NCBI GenBank assembly: GCA_963930645.1
Contig: OZ005656.1
Location: 269,308,993 to 269,372,992 of the forward strand
Source of the DNA: Salticus scenicus
Taxonomy: Eukaryota; Arthropoda; Arachnida; Araneae; Salticidae
Length of the DNA: 64,000 bases
Direction of reading: 5' to 3'
In this document: one piece after another, positions 43,842 through 55,310 of the stretch
Position numbering within the stretch: position 1 is the first letter of the stretch
Layout: the number at the start of each line of letters is the position of its first letter
Program-made: the position numbers and the translations under genes
Notes under the pieces: model-generated
Databases searched by the model: none
Seen by the model: the letters and a program-made list of their open reading frames with translations, nothing else
What the model was told of the DNA's origin: nothing

Positions 43842-46682
43842 ATCTTTGATCCAAAGAAACATGTAAAAATTATATCAAAATTTGTTTAAAAGTAAATTAT
43901 TATAAATATTTAAAATTACTTTAATTTACATTAACAGGGAAATAGAGCCTGATAACCGCACAAGCCCCATGATATATTTGAGGGACAAAAATATTTTAAT
44001 AATGGCTAAAATATATTTTCTAAATCTTTTTTTTTTCTCCTAACTCAACTGTGTTTCACTTATATGAATAATATTTTAAAATAAAATCTGGTTAAGCTGA
44101 TTAAAGGTAATTTTAGTTGTCTTTGGAGCCCAAAACAAAAGCAGATTTTTATTTATTTTTTTGATCAAATAAAATTTGTTGGTCTGCTTTTTCGCTTGTC
44201 AAAACATATGGTATGTTATGGCAGGCTTTTATTGGGGGGGGGGGGGGGGGGGGGTCTGATTCTTAAATATTTTCAGCCAATTTACTGGCTGAGTAATCAC
44301 ATGTATGATAATAGTAAATCGCTAGCAAGCTCCCTAACGTAAATGAAAATAATTGAAAATTAGAATAATCAATTAAGTACAAAATAACGGAGAATCTAAC
44401 AGAAAACAATCGTAATAAACTATACTCTCAGGGTGATAGTACATTAGGAGTCACATGGATTTAAAAAAAAAGCACAATAATTCAGGGGTTTAGTTGTTAA
44501 TGGGATAAAAGAAGCAAAGTTCAAGGTTTATTGGTTCATAGCTGATAAAGAATAATGAAACAAAACAGCAACATTAAAAATTCATACACCTCTGGAGGAA
44601 GAATGAGCTATTTTGGTTCTAAAACTTGTTGTGAAAATGGAAAATTTTTGTTAAAATTCTGAAAGTTTTTATTCTAAAATCTGGAAAAGCAAAATATTTC
44701 ATTCTTAAATACATTTTTTTTTGGCTGGATTAAAATGATAAAGTAATAATTTGAATATGTGCCTATTCAGATTTCTACTGCGATTGATAAAAACATAGCA
44801 TCATGCTGTCACTAAAAATTTTGGAAATTATATCTCGAATGACTCCACTCGACTTTCCGAACTGAACATAATTAACAAAAGTAATTTAATGATTGTTGCC
44901 ATTAAATAAACAAAACATTAATAATTAGAGTAATTATAAAATTAGGATTAATTTTCCCCAAATAGAATGTTGTTTAATTTAATATTGTTGCATTTCAAAT
45001 AATTTGAGTTCACAAGTCATGATGAAGAATTTGTTGTGTCCCTGTAAAAATCTAAGTGCTAGATTCAAACAAAATCTATACAGTTGTGTGGCAGTGACCT
45101 ATAAACATATATGTAAATTTAAAGCTCAGTCATACAATGCACACATACATGCATCGCCATCACAAAAATGAACTTACGAGACCTCAAAATGTTTAGATAC
45201 ACCAAATCTCAAAGATAAATTTTTGTCATGATTAAAATACTCTCCTTATGTGTGTATGTTCAAAAAATAAGAGTATTAGTATAGTGATATAGTTTCATCC
45301 TATTTTTGCAATATTTTAGAGGATAATAATGTGAATTGTGATACTGGGTTTTGATTTATTGTTGGTCTTATTTCATAAAAGCAGATTTATAATTGTGATC
45401 AGTGCATCTAGTTAGACTTCTGAGTGTGTTCCTAAATTTTTACTTTGTTTGAAATTGTATGGGGAAAAAAAAAAGGCAGATTTTGTGAAAAGTATTTTAA
45501 GCTTGACATTTATTATAAAAGGTTCATTTTAAGGTCCTCAATTTTTATTTAATTATTTTATTTTTACTAAGAATGTTAGTTTTATGAAGGATCCTTTTTT
45601 GAAATTTAAATAAAGTAATAATAATTCCTGAATAATATGCGAATTTCTTACCTTACCATAACTTTTTTAAGAAATTGAAAACATACACGAGATTCACACG
45701 AGATTCTGTCACGAGAATCTTGAAATATGTAATTATAGAAATGGATATGAATTAAGATATAAATCTCTTGTATTATTCAATGATCTAGATTTATCCTACT
45801 AATGCAGTATTTTAATTGTTATGGTCTGAATTGCGGCATTATTGGTTAGTAGATTTTGCTTTATTTGTAAGTAATACTTTATGAAAAACGATATGTATTA
45901 AGGAACAGTGCATAGAATGCTACCTTTTCAACACTTTGCAACAGAATTGAAAAGTGTTTGACTTCTCTTTGTCTGTTCCTTGCTCATGAATTTCCATATA
46001 ACTGGAATGTTGTTCAAATTCACTATGGGATGTTCCCTGTCAAAAACACAGTGGCAGAAATACCACGACATAGTCGCAGACACAAAAAAAATGGCTTACA
46101 GTTTTTGGTCTGCACAAATAAAAAAAATTCGTCCACAACTTTCAGACAGTCTTTGTCTGCAGTCATAAAAAAAATATATATATATGCAATTTACGGACAT
46201 TTTTCGCCCATGAGAATGTGCCACCGATGTAATGATGTCTTAGACACTCTCTGGTAGGAACTCTAGAGCCTCCCTATAGGTTCTTAGGAACACACAGAAC
46301 AGTGCTTAACAACAGCGACCTAGGAAGCCTAAATCTCCCTTGATAGGCAGAGTTATGCATGTATTCTTTTCTCCTGTTACCTGTTAACTAAGATTATATG
46401 GGAACGTACACATACCGGATCCTTCACATTCATTTTCACCCTTGATTACATGCAAATTTTGCAGACAGACTATGAAATTTTAAAAGCTTGTCGCAGACAG
46501 CTACAAAACTTTCTGCCATTGGGGTCAAAAATGAAGTAAATACCACCATTGATTTGTATACACGCAAAAGAATTCCAAATCATTGTATTCTATGTGAAGT
46601 ATTTCTATAAACCATATTTTAATATAATACCTATATTTTGCACAAAATTTTTTTCTAGATAATATAGTATAATTAGCATTAA

Positions 46683-46988
46683 CACTTTGAGCACCGTGCA
46701 AATTCTTAAGGAAATCCCTGTCAGACCACACGTGCTGCTTAGAAATACTAGTTTTGCGGTATAGCAATGCGTTTTTAACTTTACGGTGTTTCAATAAAAT
46801 TCATTAAAATGCCTTAATGATATAATCATGTAATAAATAAAAATTAAATAAATTTTCAGTAATTAGTTAAAACAATGTAATTTGTTTAGTTTTATGCCAT
46901 ATTTTATACTGTTAGCCACTGGTGGTTGACACGACCTAAACAGAAAGTTCAGTGTCAGCCACTGATAGCTGAAATGGCACTCAAAGTG
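46683..46988. mobile_element. 306-bp TTAA-flanked MITE (piggyBac-like ends)
   Basis: TTAA lies at 46679-46682 and 46989-46992. The ends are CACTTTGAGCACCG and, inverted, CACTTTGAGTGCC. Inside the right end GTTAGCCACTGGTGG and GTCAGCCACTGATAG repeat directly. TTAA targets suit piggyBac-type transposition. There is no coding capacity. Confidence 0.65.
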
Positions 46989-47335
46989 TTAAGATTTACA
47001 TGTTCTCACAAACAAGTCAGATACATTAAGGACTATTATTGGAAATTGCTGAAATTGTATCTTCATTTTTTATTGCATATTTTTAACACTTTCTAACAAT
47101 GTTTAAAATAGTAGCAAAACTGATTTGTGTACAGGTACACTGAAAACAATGCCAATTCATTGCATTTTATGATAGGCATTTATTATTCATAGACTAAAGT
47201 TTTCTGTAGAATATAATGTTTACTATCAACATTTTTAGAATTGCACTAAAATATTTATATATATTATTATAAGTGGTTAAAATTTGAAATTGCTGGTGTA
47301 GTATTTGCATTAAGTATTTTTGACACTTTTCAACA

Positions 47336-47545
47336 GGCCCATCAGCGGCCGAGTGGTTCTGTGCTGAAAGCTGGTAGACGTGACATGTCTGGTTCAAACC
47401 CAGGTCGCACTCATCGACCTAGCATTTAGAGTTTTCCATGGTTTTCTCATAAACTTGCATAAATACGGGCTAGGACCCCTTAGAAAGACTTCCCACAGAG
47501 GGCACTCTCCCTCAGGCCTAAGACTCTAGTGCAGTCAGTCAAACA
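47336..47545 (+). mobile_element. tRNA-derived SINE, family 1, copy 3
   Basis: This is the clearest head of the family: A box GGCCGAGTGGTTC (47347-47359) and B box GGTTCAAACCC (47391-47401) at normal tRNA spacing. The body phrases TTTTCCATGGTTTTCTC, AAATACGGGCTAGGACCC and CTAGTGCAGTCAGTC follow. It ends in a short (AC)n tail. GGCCGAGTGGT suggests a Ser/Leu-type tRNA ancestor. Confidence 0.85.
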
Positions 47546-47647
47546 CACACACACACACTTTCCAACAATATTAAGAGTGATTATGAATTCAATAACTGTC
47601 ATTTTGTCTGTCTTGTGTGAACACATAGACAAATTACATTGAAATAA

Positions 47648-47843
47648 TTACAGAACTTTAAATAAACACCATAAAATGCAAGAAACTTGCAACAATTGTT
47701 TCGGGTCAAAAGAATACACAACCCTTCATCAGGCAAACAAAGTAGGCACGAGTGCTTCAGGCAAAGGGTCATGTATTCTTTCGACTCGAAACAATTGTTG
47801 CGAGTTTCTTGCATTTTATGGTGTTTATCCAAAGTTCTGTAAA
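47648..47843. repeat. Palindrome of two hammerhead-like repeat tails
   Basis: The arms run outward as ACAATTGTT(T/G)C.., TTCTTGCATTTTATGGTGTT and AAAGTTCTGTAA. On the - strand the left arm has CTGATGA (47726-47732), one extra base, a GGGT/ACCC stem and GAAAC. The right arm keeps the stem and CGAAAC but has GCTTCAGGCA in place of the core. The segment at 1128-1260 is a single copy of the right-arm type. The arrangement parallels 2678-2952 and the Penelope palindrome. Confidence 0.55.
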
Positions 47844-48202
47844 TATTACTTTAGAATGCCAGTTGTGTGGTGCTTTATTATTATTAAAATTACATTGAAG
47901 GTTAAACAATGCAATGAGTACGCATACTTGGAAAGTGTTGTTAATCTATGTGAAGCATACGAAATTTAGCATGTCTACATTTACTTTCTCTTAAAATACT
48001 TTGCTTCAACACATTGTCTGGTAGAAGTTTCCAGATAAAAGTACTGTCAGGGGTTATTCCAATGCTTATTTATCGCTGCATAAATGATACATGTCTTTCC
48101 CTAAATTGTTGATTATTTTAGTTGTATGCACTTCATTGATTTTATTAGCAATAGTGCTGATCATTATGATAATTCTTTTTTTTCTTTTCATTTGGATTAC
48201 AG

Positions 48203-48510
48203 ACATCTACATGTTTCTTACAGAACCAGAGGCAACTAGACTCCTTGCTCCTCCAATGACCATTTCAAATCCTCTCCGTGCAGGCACGCCGTTAGGTGCC
48301 CCCTTGATATTATCGTCCCGTATTCCAGTTCCGACCACTGCCACATTACTTAATGGTAATGCACCGCCGCCACTTATATCACCTGCAGATGCTGGCCTGC
48401 TGTATGCAACGTATGGAGACTACCAGCATTACGCTGCTCTAACATCACCTTTGCTTGCAGAGTACCCTCATGCAGACCATTCAACGACCGGTGCGTTATT
48501 TGGACGCTAA
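48203..48510 (+). CDS. how: how coding exon: C-terminal Pro/Ala-rich region, with read-through alternative end
   Basis: The exon (48203-48490 when spliced) encodes the low-complexity C-terminal segment: P-E-A-T-R-L-L-A-P-P-M, then P-L-G-A-P-L-I-L-S-S-R-I-P-V-P-T-T-A, then Y-A-A-L-T-S-P-L-L-A-E-Y-P. This matches HOW P-L-G-A-P-L-I-L and A-L-A-x-x-P-L-L-T-E-Y. The acceptor TTACAG (48202) follows a long T tract. A second TTACAG lies 21 bases on, giving a start at 48224 and seven fewer residues; both keep the frame, and the shorter form looks more like relatives. The donor is ACCG|GTGCGT. If the donor is not used the frame continues for G-A-L-F-G-R and stops at 48508-48510, a ready-made short C-terminus without the nuclear-signal-like end. 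Confidence 0.9.
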
Positions 48511-48536
48511 ATCTAGCTGAAATGAATTTATCATCT

Positions 48537-48567
<31 letters not shown>

Positions 48568-50267
48568 GTTTCTTGTAGTTTTGTTTTTTGCCATTATTAT
48601 GGCTGTATCCAGTTAAGTAGACCTGAAAATTGAAATTTTATCTTACTCCCCGGTGATCAGCAAATACTTTTAACTTGTTTGCCACTTTTTTTTTTTTTTT
48701 TTTTTTTGTTATTGATACCAAAATAATTTTCTGTTTCCAATTTTTCAGGGAATTTTTTTAAATAGTCAGATTTTTCTGAGAAACCTGTTTTAGGTTTGCT
48801 GAATTTTATGAAAAGCCTATTTTGAAATAGTCTTTTTTTTTTTTTTTTAAGTTTATTTTTAGGCCTGAATTTTTTTTAAGACTCCTGAAAATATTTTTTT
48901 TATGTAATGAATACAATTTTGTAGCCACTTGACAAGCAGATATTTCACACATTGCTAGTTATCAAAATTTGTAATTTTTTTTAAGCTGATTTTTTAAATG
49001 GTTATTTCGCCAAAAATTAACAAATTCTTGCTTTTTTTTTGGGGGGGGGGGGGGAGTCTAATTTTCAAAATAAGTCATGTTTGTAGAATTTTGAAATATC
49101 TTGTCATTTTGCTCTTCTTTGATTAATTTATGTTTAATTACCAAAAATTAAATTTTTCGTTATGAAATTCATGCTTATGGAAATCGCATGAAAAGGAAAG
49201 AAATGTGTGGCAAATTTTTTATTTTTTTATCACTTTATTTCATTTAGTCACTATGTGGTGAGTAGATTTTTTTTCAGGTCTGCAGTTTAGTCAGTGATGT
49301 TTTTTCATATTAGTGTGTATATGAGAAGTCATTTGCAAGTGCACAGATATAGCTTGGTGTACTGCTCAGTCTTTTTTTTTTCTTTCTATCATTTCTGTGA
49401 TACATGCAATTTTTTTTTTCTTCAGGATTTTCTAATTTATTCATTTATGTTACTATTTATTATGTTTTTGATTATAAAGGATTAAAGTTGGGTTGTTTTA
49501 CCCTTTTAGTTTTTCCCACCCATATATGTGACTGAATTTTATATATTATATATATATGTTAATTTGTTGTGAAAGTTGATGCTTGATCTTTTTTTTTTAA
49601 TCAACAGTATGTTGTGGACTCAGGGAAATGTAATTAAAAAATTGCATTGTGAGAAAATGGTTACATTTTTAAAGTCTTTATAGCTGGGCATTGTAGTGCA
49701 TGAATTTATTTTATTTGTTAAAAATTGTTTTAATTCATAATCTATAAGAGTTATGCACCTTTACAATATTTTTAAAAATTATAGTTTACGATATTGTATA
49801 TAATTGTTAAATTTTTTTATAATGTTTTCTAATAACGTTATGGAGTCCAGCTATTAATATATAGATTTTACTTTAGATTTCACTCCTAATTATGAAAAAA
49901 AGAAAAAAAAAAAATCTATGAAGTTTGTTTATATATGACACGGATGCTCCTATATGATGTCCAACTGCAATTTTTAAAATTTAAAAATTATATTCTAATC
50001 TGTTTTTATTTCTTTTTAAAAAAAAATTTGTTACTTTGTTATTAGCTTTAAATGCTTTATCTGATAAATTAGTGTGCTAGTTGCTAAGCTTTGTAGAGCT
50101 CTTATATTTTCTGCTCTAATATTCTATTTTAAGAAATTTTTAATTTTTGTTATATTTATTCTAAAAGATTTAAAAATATATCTAAAACTACTCATGGGGC
50201 CAAATGAGTTGAGGCATAGTCAATTATAAAAAAGATGTACATAGAATTTATATATATATTTCGGCAA

Positions 50268-50273
50268 AATAAA
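50268..50273 (+). terminator. how: Candidate poly(A) signal for the read-through how isoform
   Basis: AATAAA lies about 1.8 kb past the read-through stop, followed by a TGTCACTGTAG-type region. Other AATAAA words exist in this AT-rich DNA, so the call rests mainly on position. Confidence 0.25.
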
Positions 50274-51322
50274 GTCTCTTGTCACTGTAGATATTTATAT
50301 ATGTTGAATTTAATCTGAAGTTATGTATATATTGAATATATGTTATGAATTATTTAAAGATTGTAAATAGTATTTTATAAGTTTTTCTTGATTGTGCTTT
50401 AGTATTCAACAGAATTTTTAGCCTAAAATATACTGCTGCAAATGAATTTGCCTTGTCAACATCTTCTTGTATACAAGTTGAATAAGCTCAATTTTTATTC
50501 ATTCCTTTTCAAGGTTTCTTTGATTCGGGGGCCATGACAAAAAAGAAAAGCCAGTTTTAATTTCATCAGTTTCTCTTTTACATTTAATTTTTTTTTTTTT
50601 TTTATGTATGACAATTCTTTTTTTATTATTGTTTTTGTAGTTTTTTAAGAAAATTATTTATTATTTTAATTCAATCAACTGTGAGATTCTTTAGTGCATG
50701 TCTCAGATGGCTCTAAAAATCAGACCAGACTGTTTTTTAACAACTACAAAATACCATAGAATGGTTATAAAGTATAATAATCTACATCTGTTTTTAATCA
50801 AGGCGTTGTTTAAATATGCATTTTACTTAACCAAAATCATTAAACATGAGTCGAACAAATCTTAAGTAATACACATCCTGAAATTTGTTAAGAAGATGTT
50901 TCACTGACAGTCAAACTTCACTCTGTGGGTAAATATATTATCAGAATTACTCAATTACCTTTTTTTTTCCTTTTTAATTCTGTTTTCACATTCAGAAAAT
51001 TAGTAACTGTTAAAATTAGTCCTTGTTTTGGGAGAAAAAAATGATTCATTTTCAGGCTATATATTGCACAGACTATGAACTAAACACAATTTTCTCACAC
51101 TTTATAGCTTCAAAATGTTACATTTTAATGTGAAAACTGAATTCCAAAATATGCATTTAGTAACGAATAATTCTGATAACAAATTTCTCCTTAGAATACA
51201 TAACATGAAATTTTAGCTGCTGGAAATGATAGATGCTAGAACTCTGGCCACTGAAAATGCACTTTAGAATCATCGAGCCTAGATATTTTTCATTTTTAAC
51301 AATTGTGTAGTATTTTTGTCTT

Positions 51323-51329
51323 TACTAAC
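51323..51329 (+). promoter_or_regulatory. how: TACTAAC branch-site / HOW-binding-like box before the long-form exon
   Basis: A perfect TACTAAC stands 17 bases upstream of the acceptor AG at 51345-51346. It is the ideal branch-point sequence and contains ACTAAC, the RNA motif (ACUAAY) recognised by HOW and QKI. It could therefore be both the splice signal and the site of feedback. Confidence 0.5.
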
Positions 51330-51346
51330 ATCTTGCTCATATGTAG

Positions 51347-51426
51347 GTGCTGCTATTAAACAGAGGAGAAATATGGGGTTGCGCGAGCACCCATATCAAC
51401 GATCTGGTTCTTTAACAAATGTCTAA
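51347..51426 (+). CDS. how: how coding exon: long-form C-terminus
   Basis: Joined in phase to the previous exon, it encodes G-A-A-I-K-Q-R-R-N-M-G-L-R-E-H-P-Y-Q-R-S-G-S-L-T-N-V and stops at 51424-51426. Insect HOW(L) has A-I-K-Q-Q-R-R and R-E-H-P-Y-Q-R, and QKI-5 has R-V-H-P-Y-Q-R, the segment needed for nuclear localisation. This isoform is thus predicted to be nuclear. The acceptor is ATGTAG. Two bases after the stop a possible donor (AAAG|GTTAGT) could lead into a 3' UTR exon at 51794. Confidence 0.92.
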
Positions 51427-51748
51427 AGGTTAGTTTCCAATTTTAAAACAAATTACAAATTCTAGTCTATACTCTAAAAAAAAAAAAAAAAACTGATATT
51501 GGTTAATATAACCAAGGCACACATTTTGTATTTAGTGTTCATTACTCGTACATCAATTAATTCACTTTGAGTTAATATATAGAAAGATTATGTGTAAGTC
51601 CTGTCTGTTTTTAAAAATAAACCTTTTAAATAATTTCTGTGCACATTTTTAAATTAACCTCTAATGAAATCCTGTATTTATAACAACAAAAAATTAGTTA
51701 ATTATCAGCTTAGCTAATAACAAATTCAGTTTATCCTCTCATAGTTGA

Positions 51749-51755
51749 TACTAAC
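51749..51755 (+). promoter_or_regulatory. how: Second TACTAAC box, before the 3' UTR exon
   Basis: A perfect TACTAAC lies 38 bases upstream of the acceptor at 51791-51793, followed by a T tract. It has the same dual reading, branch point and ACUAAY binding motif, as the box at 51323. None of the acceptors at 23286, 32601, 41767 and 48202 has this exact heptamer nearby. Confidence 0.5.
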
Positions 51756-51793
51756 AAACTTTTTTTTTTCTTTTTCGCATTTTAACCCGTCAG

Positions 51794-53514
51794 CCTTTGA
51801 AACTCCACACCACATCACCACCTGAAACTGCAAGAGTACTAACCTACCCACCTGTGAACAAACCTCTACTGACGAAGCAGGTCTGTGCTGGCTTCTCTCG
51901 CACGTATCTATTCAATCTCGACGGATGACCCCTACTTAATTGTAGTGCACTCTGTCCCTCTCTTGCAAGGGTAATCAACTAACCAACTTTCAGTGTGTAC
52001 GTGGGAGAAATCAGGTGATTTCCAAGAACAAAAGTTATGCTAATTGTATACTTAACATCTAATTCTGCTTTTCTGTTTTTTCTATCCTTGCACAAAACTT
52101 TTCAATGGATAATCTGCATGAAACTTCATTTATAACTTTTTTTTTTTAATTTGTTAATGTGAGAGACACTCGGAAATCTACTTTCTCTATTACACTTTTT
52201 TTTTAAAAAGGTTAACAAGAATTCTTTCGGAAATTTTTGTGTCCCGCATAACCATCCTGTATGCAATATACTTTTCCTGATACAAGTATAATAATCAGTT
52301 ATTGTATGTGTTCATAAGTAAAAAACAAAATTAAATGGAGTTTGTCTCTGAATAATAGTGTGAAAGAGAAAGAAAAAAGATTTCCAAGTGTATTTTCTTT
52401 CACATTAAATGCTTGTGCAGCTGTTCAGTAAATGGTTTTTATTTGGAAAGTGGGAAAAACATTCCATATTTTTTTTTTTTTTTTCAGAGAGAGAAAAAAT
52501 ATTTTGGTTTTGGTTACTGACTGATTTTCTGAAACTTTCAAGAACTTGCACCTTTTTTTTTTTATTATTATTATTATTCCCCGTGAATATTAATATTTTT
52601 TTCAGGTTGGGTTGCAAATGTGCTGTGTGGAGGCAACAAAAGCAGCTGCATACTTAAATATAGATCATAATTGCATTTACTACTTAATATTGTACATTTT
52701 TTTTTTCTTTTTAAACTTTTGTAAAATAAGTTTAAAGATTTCATCTGTTGTAGTGATATACTTATTTTCTTTTCCTTCCCTTGACTGCTATTGTTCAAGT
52801 GTTGTAATATTTTTGAGTGTGTCTGTCCGTCTATACATTTGTTTTTATCTTAAATGTTTTCATTTATAATTGTCATGTACCTGCATTTCTTTGTATGTTT
52901 GTAAAAAATATATATATATTATTGACACAAGCAAAATTGAGCATTATTTGTGCAATACTACTTGATTTAAGGTTCAGGATTTGGACAAAACTTCTGTGAA
53001 AGATGGGATGAAAGATGATCCCTTTAAAAAAATGACTATTTTTTTGTACAGGTCTCAACTAAAAAAAAAAAGTTATAAAATCATTCTTGACTTGTATATT
53101 TTATGAATACTTTCTAATCAATCTTTATAAATTAAGAATATTTAATCTATTTTTTGTCATATAAATTTTTACTGGCAATTGTGAAAGCCATATTCTATTT
53201 CAATCCTATTAATCAACATAATAAATACATTTTGACCTTTTTTTTTGTCCTTTCTGCACAAAAAAAAAAAAGTTGATAGTGAAAGGTTTTTGTGATTTAT
53301 TTTCTACTTTTCCATATTTATACGTTTTTGTAAAACATTAAAATACATCTTATATCAATATGAAGTGATTTATACTACAACAAATGATGATTATTATTAT
53401 TATTATTATTATTTTTTTTTTTTTTTTCTTTTTAAAAGAAAGAATTTTTTTTCAATTTTAAATATCGGTTACATAGGATTTTTTTTTTTTTTTTTTTTTT
53501 GTTACCATTCATCA

Positions 53515-53546
<32 letters not shown>

Positions 53547-54955
53547 TAAAGGTCACCTTTTTTAAAATCTATAAAGCTTTATTGTGCAAATATCTCATTT
53601 AAAATTGCGTAATTAAAGCATGTTTTACTTATTTTATTCTTCTCTGATTATAGAAATGCTGAGAGTGTATGTGTGTATACATGTATATATACATACATAT
53701 GTGTAAGAATTTTTCATTCAAATGCCACTACTTTTACAAAATTGATATTGTTATAGCTGCTATCTATTATGTGTTCTGTGTATAAGAATCTCATTCTGAT
53801 CTTTTTATTTTATTTTTTATCCTGTATTATGTACTTAATAATTATTTAATTTGTATGTGGTTGTGGCAATGTTTCATACAGAATTTTCATTTTGACATTC
53901 AGTGCCAAAACTGTTCATTGACTTTTCATTGTGCTTACATATTTCAGGCCATAATATTACAGCAAAATTGAACTTGATCATTTATAAAAGTAAAAAAATA
54001 GTAAATACTTTTAGAAGAAAATTACATTATTTGCTATTAAATGCTTATTATTCTTTATGTCAAATTATTTTTGGAAGTTATCTTGTAAAATAAATAAATA
54101 CAATTATTTTTGAATGCGTTTTAATAATACAGGGAAGAAATTTAGTAATTTTTTTAAATTAAAATAAAATTGTGTTAATGTCATTGAATCTTTGATGAAT
54201 CAACAAAATTGTGCATTATCAGAAAAATTTTGTGCCAAACAATTTAATTATAACTCTATAATGGTACATATTTATAAATTGTATTCCTTATGTGATTGTT
54301 TTCCACTTCAGGAATAAGTGCCCTTTAAATGTTTTTGCAATTTGTTTTATTACTGTTTGATAAATTTGATTGTTCACGTTAAAATGTTTTTTGAAAGGCA
54401 GGGGATTTGTACTTCTGTTAAATAAAGAAATTATGTTGATGTAAAAATAAGATTTTAATTTAAATTATACTGTGCATGCTTTTTTTGGAAAGGGGGGGGG
54501 GGGGGGTGAAAAGAAGATTTAGTCTTCTGTTGAATAATGAAATGTTAATCAGTGTTGAAAATAAGATTTCATTTAATGTGCATATAATATTATGGCCATT
54601 ACATTATGAAACTTCACAACTGCAATTTTGATAAACTAGGAGTGAATAAGTAGAATCTCATTTAAATGCATGTATGAATGCATGCTGAAAATGGTGCTAA
54701 ATGTGCCTTACCGCCATATACTGACATTTTGTGTTTATAAAGTTTAAGATTTTTTATATAATTGGCATTTTTCATTGACGGGTGCTGGCTTGAAAAGTTC
54801 TTGAGAGCAAGATGTTCTCTTCGTTGCATCGTACAGATACTGAAATGTGTTACTATTATGGAATTTGTCCATTAGTAGTTATTCTACTGTTGTTAAATGT
54901 TTATGTACTTAAATTGTTTCGAAGCAATAAAATTCAGTTTCTGTATTGAGTGTCT
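51794..54955 (+). other. how: Probable how 3' UTR exon, or alternative last coding exon
   Basis: The T-rich tract TTTTTTTTTTCTTTTTCGC then GTCAG at 51791-51793 is a strong acceptor. Spliced after the stop in the previous exon, this is 3' UTR. Spliced directly from the donor at 48490 the phase fits and adds A-F-E-T-P-H-H-I-T-T before a stop at 51823-51825, another short C-terminus. ACTAAC occurs at 51838-51843 and 51978-51983 within the exon, possible HOW/QKI response elements. The block is long, T-rich and lacks clear transposons, as expected of a how 3' UTR. Confidence 0.5.
54926..54931 (+). terminator. how: Poly(A) signal, candidate how gene end
   Basis: AATAAA lies in GAAGCAATAAAATTCAG and is followed about 15-25 bases later by TGTATTGAGTGTCTTTTTC, a GT/T-rich downstream element. 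The transposon-rich sequence resumes shortly after, near 55100, which supports a gene boundary here. Confidence 0.55.
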
Positions 54956-55106
54956 TTTTCTTTCATGCATTAGTTTCTAATTACCTTACACTTTAAAATT
55001 TTAACAAAGTTAAATTATTTTGTACTACTTAAAAAACATTATTCATCAATTCACCAACCATGAAAATTCATTTAGAGAAATTAAAGTGTAAAGTTTTTTT
55101 TTTATA

Positions 55107-55310
55107 TATACCAACTATGTAAAAAATTCCAGACCCAGAATATAACCCAGGCACTATGTTTACCATGCAGATATTCTACCACTGAGCCACCTTGGCAGAT
55201 TACCTACTTGGCATTTCTCACATAATATCCATTGGCAAAGCCACCTTCTCTGCAAACGCAGATAAAACAGGTGAGAATATATTAAGCGTGACGCAACTTC
55301 AATAGACCAT
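55107..55310 (-). mobile_element. tRNA-like 204-bp repeat, family 2, copy 1
   Basis: On the - strand it contains TGGCTCAGTGGTAGAAT, a good tRNA A box, then GGGTTATATTCTGG in the B-box position. It matches 59431-59634 over the same 204-base length, including TTGGCATTTCTCACATAA, TTGGCAAAG(C/T)CACC and CAACT(T/C)(C/-)ATAGACCAT. The tRNA-like part lies at the far end of the shared unit rather than at its start, which is unusual for a SINE. Confidence 0.55.

Larger units (their letters stand above)
41859..48202 (+). other. how: how intron, 6.3 kb
   Basis: It is bounded by GTAAGT at 41859 and GGATTACAG ending at 48202. It holds a GC-rich promoter-like block with a split short ORF (42660-43841), a TTAA MITE (46683-46988), a SINE (47336-47545) and a palindrome (47648-47843). 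The stretch 43850-46670 has an 18-G run near 44235 and a 99-codon frame (45958-46257) with no recognisable domain; I see nothing else there. Confidence 0.85.
48491..51346 (+). other. how: how intron or alternative 3' UTR
   Basis: It is bounded by GTGCGT and ATGTAG. A TACTAAC box at 51323-51329 lies 17 bases before the acceptor AG. The intron is free of obvious mobile elements, apart from a weak match to the TTAA foldback family near 50885-51290, and is T-rich. AATAAA at 50268-50273 could end a short-isoform transcript that reads through the donor at 48491. Confidence 0.7.

Noticed and set aside
45958..46257. 99-codon frame inside a how intron
   Set aside because: There is no recognisable domain, it overlaps another frame of similar length, and it contains A-run stretches; insufficient support for a gene.
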